The notes under the pieces: generated by a model
What the model was told of the DNA's origin: nothing
Databases searched by the model: none
What the model saw: the letters and a program-made list of their open reading frames with translations, nothing else
Shown here: positions 7,176 through 9,145 of the stretch, one piece after another
How the letters are laid out: each line of letters opens with the position of its first letter
Position numbering within the stretch: the stretch's first letter is position 1
Position numbers and translations under genes: made by a program
Assembly: GCA_021767325.1 (NCBI GenBank)
Contig: JAASTM010000055.1
Location: forward strand, 1 to 9,145
From: Spirochaetales bacterium
GTDB lineage: Bacteria; Spirochaetota; Spirochaetia; DSM-16054; Sediminispirochaetaceae
Length of the DNA stretch: 9,145 bases
Direction: 5' to 3'

Positions 7176-7742
7176 ATGGAGACACGTAGTGTGATTCTGG
7201 AGCGCGCCCTCGGTTTGTGGGCGGCCCGGGGCTATGACGCGGTGGGGGTGCAGGCGCTGTGTGAGGCTGGTGGGGTGACCAAGCCGACGCTGTACTACTA
7301 TTTCGGCAGCAAGCGCGGGGTGCTGGAGGCACTGCTCGAGCGCTATGCCGGGCCTCTGCTGAAGGATCTACGCGAGCCGTCGACCTACCGGGGAGATTTG
7401 ACCTGGTGTCTGGAGAATAGTGCGCGGGTCTTTTTCCGGTATGCGCTGCAGTCGCCGGTGTTTATGCGGTTGTTTCTGTATTTACGGAACGCCCCGGCTG
7501 AAAGCGAAGCGGCCGGGCGAGCCGAGGCTTTCCTGGATGAGGTGACGGACAATTTCGTGTATATGTTCCGGTATGCCGGCGAGGACCACGGAAACATGCG
7601 CGGGCGCGAGGAGGCCTACGGGCTGTCGTTTACCGGGACGGCGCTGACTTACGTGCGGCTGATTCTGGACGGGAAGATCGAGGTGACTGAGGACCTGCCC
7701 TACCGGGTGGTGCACCAGTTCAGCCACGGGATTTACTCCTGA
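7176..7742 (+). CDS. TetR-family transcriptional repressor
   Basis: This 188-residue regulator starts almost directly with its DNA-binding domain. Residues 4-50 form the TetR N-terminal three-helix domain, with the helix-turn-helix at about 24-43 (VGVQALCEAGGVTKPTLYYYF) followed by GSKRGVLEALL. The C-terminal part (about 60-188) is the variable ligand-binding and dimerisation region, with no recognisable ligand motif. The ATG at 7176 is the only sensible start because helix 1 begins within a few residues of it. There is no ribosome binding site, and the promoter predicts a leaderless transcript. A perfect palindrome in the promoter is the likely autoregulatory operator. The GH13 gene starts 13 bp after the stop, so the repressor probably controls it too. 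The inducer is unknown; a sugar or an unrelated small molecule are both possible. Confidence 0.93.
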   Translation: METRSVILERALGLWAARGYDAVGVQALCEAGGVTKPTLYYYFGSKRGVLEALLERYAGPLLKDLREPSTYRGDLTWCLENSARVFFRYALQSPVFMRLFLYLRNAPAESEAAGRAEAFLDEVTDNFVYMFRYAGEDHGNMRGREEAYGLSFTGTALTYVRLILDGKIEVTEDLPYRVVHQFSHGIYS

Positions 7743-7747
7743 GGAGG
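7741..7747 (+). promoter_or_regulatory. Ribosome binding site of the GH13 gene, overlapping the TetR stop codon
   Basis: GAGGAGG lies 8 nt before the ATG at 7756 and shares two bases with the TetR TGA stop at 7740-7742. The spacing favours 7756 over the second in-frame ATG at 7765. The overlap suggests coupled translation from one transcript. Confidence 0.75.
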
Positions 7748-7755
7748 AACACCAT

Positions 7756-9145
7756 ATGAACACCATGAGCACAGAAACGGACCGTCGGCATTGGTGGCGG
7801 GATAGTATTTTTTACCATATATACACGCTCGGGTTTTGCGGGGCCCCGGAAAAGAACGACTTTTCATCGCCGGCGGTGCCGCGGCTCGAGGCGGTTGCTG
7901 CGGCGGCTGGGCACATCCGCGCGCTGGGCTGTACTGCGGTGTATCTGGGGCCGCTCTTCGAGTCGACCTCGCACGGCTACGATACTGTAGATCACTATCA
8001 TGTGGACCGGCGGTTGGGGAACAACGATACCCTCCGGGGTGTGATTCGAAGTCTGCATGAGCAGGGGCTGCGGGTGGTCTTGGACGGGGTGTTCAATCAC
8101 ACCGGCCGCGATCACTTCGCCTTCTATGATCTGCGGCAGCGGCGGGAGGAATCGCCCTTTCGCGAATGGTTCAAGGATGTGGATTTTTCGGCGGACAACC
8201 GCTTCGGCGACGGCTTTACCTACCGGGCCTGGGAGGGGCACGAGGAGCTGCCCGAGCTGAATCTTGAAAACCGTGAGGTGCGGGAACACCTGTTCGGGGC
8301 GGTAGCGCAGATGATTGACGACTTCAAGATCGACGGACTGCGCTTGGATGTTGCGTATGCATTACCGTCGGATTTTCTGCGGGAGCTGCGGGAGTTCACC
8401 GCACAGCGGTCCGGACGGGCGGAGCCACGCGCGGGCCGGAAGGATGACTTCTTCTTGCTGGGGGAGGTGATCCACGGCGAGTACCGGCGCTTCGCCACCG
8501 AGGCCGGCCTACACAGTGTCACCAACTACGAAACCTACAAGGCGCTGTGGTCGGCGCACAATGACGGGAACTTCTTCGAGTTGGCCCATTCGCTGGACCG
8601 GAACTTTGGCAGGATGGACAGTGCTGCCGCCCGCCCGGGCGGGCCTGTGCTCTACAACTTTGCGGATAATCACGATGTAGACCGGGTGGCATCGCAGCTG
8701 AAGGATCCGCGGCATCTGTATCCGCTGTACGCGTTGCTGTTTACTATTCCGGGGATTCCTTCGGTGTATTACGGCAGTGAGTTCGCAATCGAGGGGCGTC
8801 GGGACGATCACTCCGATGCGGAGCTAAGGCCGGACTGGCGGGAGGTGCTGCGGCGCCGGGACACAAGGGATGCGGCGGCTGAACTGAGTGCCTTTATTGC
8901 AGAGCTGGCGAAGGTGCGCCCCCGCGCGACAGCCCTGCGGGCAGGCGGATATCGGCGCCTGTATCTGGATCATCACATAATTGCCTTTGAACGAGCTACG
9001 GAGGAAAACCGGGTTCTAGTGGTTGTCAACTCTTTAGACGAGCAGACAACAATTAGGATACCAGTTGTATCGCAGAGTGAAGCTGCAGAGGATATGTTCC
9101 GGCCGGGTACATTTTTCCCGGTGAAAGACGGGGCACTGGAGCTCA
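7756..9145 (+). CDS. GH13 alpha-amylase-family glycoside hydrolase, partial at 3' end
   Basis: I translated 463 codons without a stop before the window edge. The product is a glycoside hydrolase family 13 enzyme acting on alpha-glucosidic bonds of maltodextrins or related glucans. No signal peptide is visible (start MNTMSTETDRRHWWRDSIFY), so it should be cytoplasmic. The (beta/alpha)8 barrel starts at once, without the extra N-terminal domain of cyclomaltodextrinases. The four conserved regions are present: LDGVFNH (Asp110-His115), GLRLDVA with nucleophile Asp198, LLGEVIHG with acid/base Glu237, and ADNHDVDR with Asp307 of Asn305-His306-Asp307. After about residue 400 a C-terminal beta-sandwich-like segment begins and is cut by the window. 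All catalytic residues are intact. The exact specificity (alpha-glucosidase, maltogenic amylase or other) is not decidable here. It is second gene of the TetR unit. Codon use is rich in CGG, GGG, CTG and GTG, but the last 165 bases are noticeably more AT-rich. Confidence 0.93.
   Translation, partial: MNTMSTETDRRHWWRDSIFYHIYTLGFCGAPEKNDFSSPAVPRLEAVAAAAGHIRALGCTAVYLGPLFESTSHGYDTVDHYHVDRRLGNNDTLRGVIRSLHEQGLRVVLDGVFNHTGRDHFAFYDLRQRREESPFREWFKDVDFSADNRFGDGFTYRAWEGHEELPELNLENREVREHLFGAVAQMIDDFKIDGLRLDVAYALPSDFLRELREFTAQRSGRAEPRAGRKDDFFLLGEVIHGEYRRFATEAGLHSVTNYETYKALWSAHNDGNFFELAHSLDRNFGRMDSAAARPGGPVLYNFADNHDVDRVASQLKDPRHLYPLYALLFTIPGIPSVYYGSEFAIEGRRDDHSDAELRPDWREVLRRRDTRDAAAELSAFIAELAKVRPRATALRAGGYRRLYLDHHIIAFERATEENRVLVVVNSLDEQTTIRIPVVSQSEAAEDMFRPGTFFPVKDGALEL

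Noticed and set aside
7864..8289. 141-codon minus-strand open frame opposite GH13
   Set aside because: It lies opposite GH13 conserved region I and adjoining barrel sequence; GC-rich DNA gives long antisense frames.

Overview
The window looks like a chromosomal carbohydrate-utilisation region, probably from a free-living or host-associated spirochaete (Spirochaetaceae-like). The main clue is the substrate-binding protein, whose signal peptide runs straight into a Gly-Gly-Gln-Gln-Glu start followed by an acidic linker, a style common in Spirochaeta, Treponema and Sphaerochaeta sugar-binding proteins. This taxonomic call is inference.

Layout. Positions 1-538 (minus strand, cut by the window edge) encode the N-terminal half of a split transketolase. 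A 225-bp AT-rich intergenic region carries divergent promoters and a pair of similar 18-bp boxes in opposite orientation, one lying exactly in the spacer of the transketolase promoter. Positions 764-7058 (plus strand) form a compact operon: RbsB-type periplasmic sugar-binding protein, DUF2291 lipoprotein, RbsA-type double ATPase, RbsC-type permease, a ~485-residue L-fucose/L-arabinose-isomerase-family protein and a FucU/RbsD-type mutarotase. A stable stem-loop lies between the binding-protein gene and the rest of the operon. Positions 7148-9145 form a second unit: a TetR-family repressor, apparently leaderless with a 20-bp palindromic operator inside its own core promoter, followed 13 bp later by a cytoplasmic GH13 alpha-glucan hydrolase that runs off the right edge.

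Working model. The first unit imports a sugar (RbsABC-type transporter plus DUF2291), equilibrates its anomers (mutarotase), converts aldose to ketose (isomerase) and passes two-carbon units through a dedicated split transketolase. No kinase, aldolase or cognate regulator is visible; the transketolase C-half and perhaps a kinase may lie left of position 1. The sugar cannot be named from sequence. L-fucose, D-arabinose and a branched or rare pentose such as apiose are possibilities. The TetR-GH13 unit has richer G/C codon use and its own operator, so it is probably an independent starch or maltodextrin module.

I saw no RNA genes, insertion sequences, CRISPR arrays, attachment sites or broken genes. 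No gene-free stretch exceeds 300 bases.
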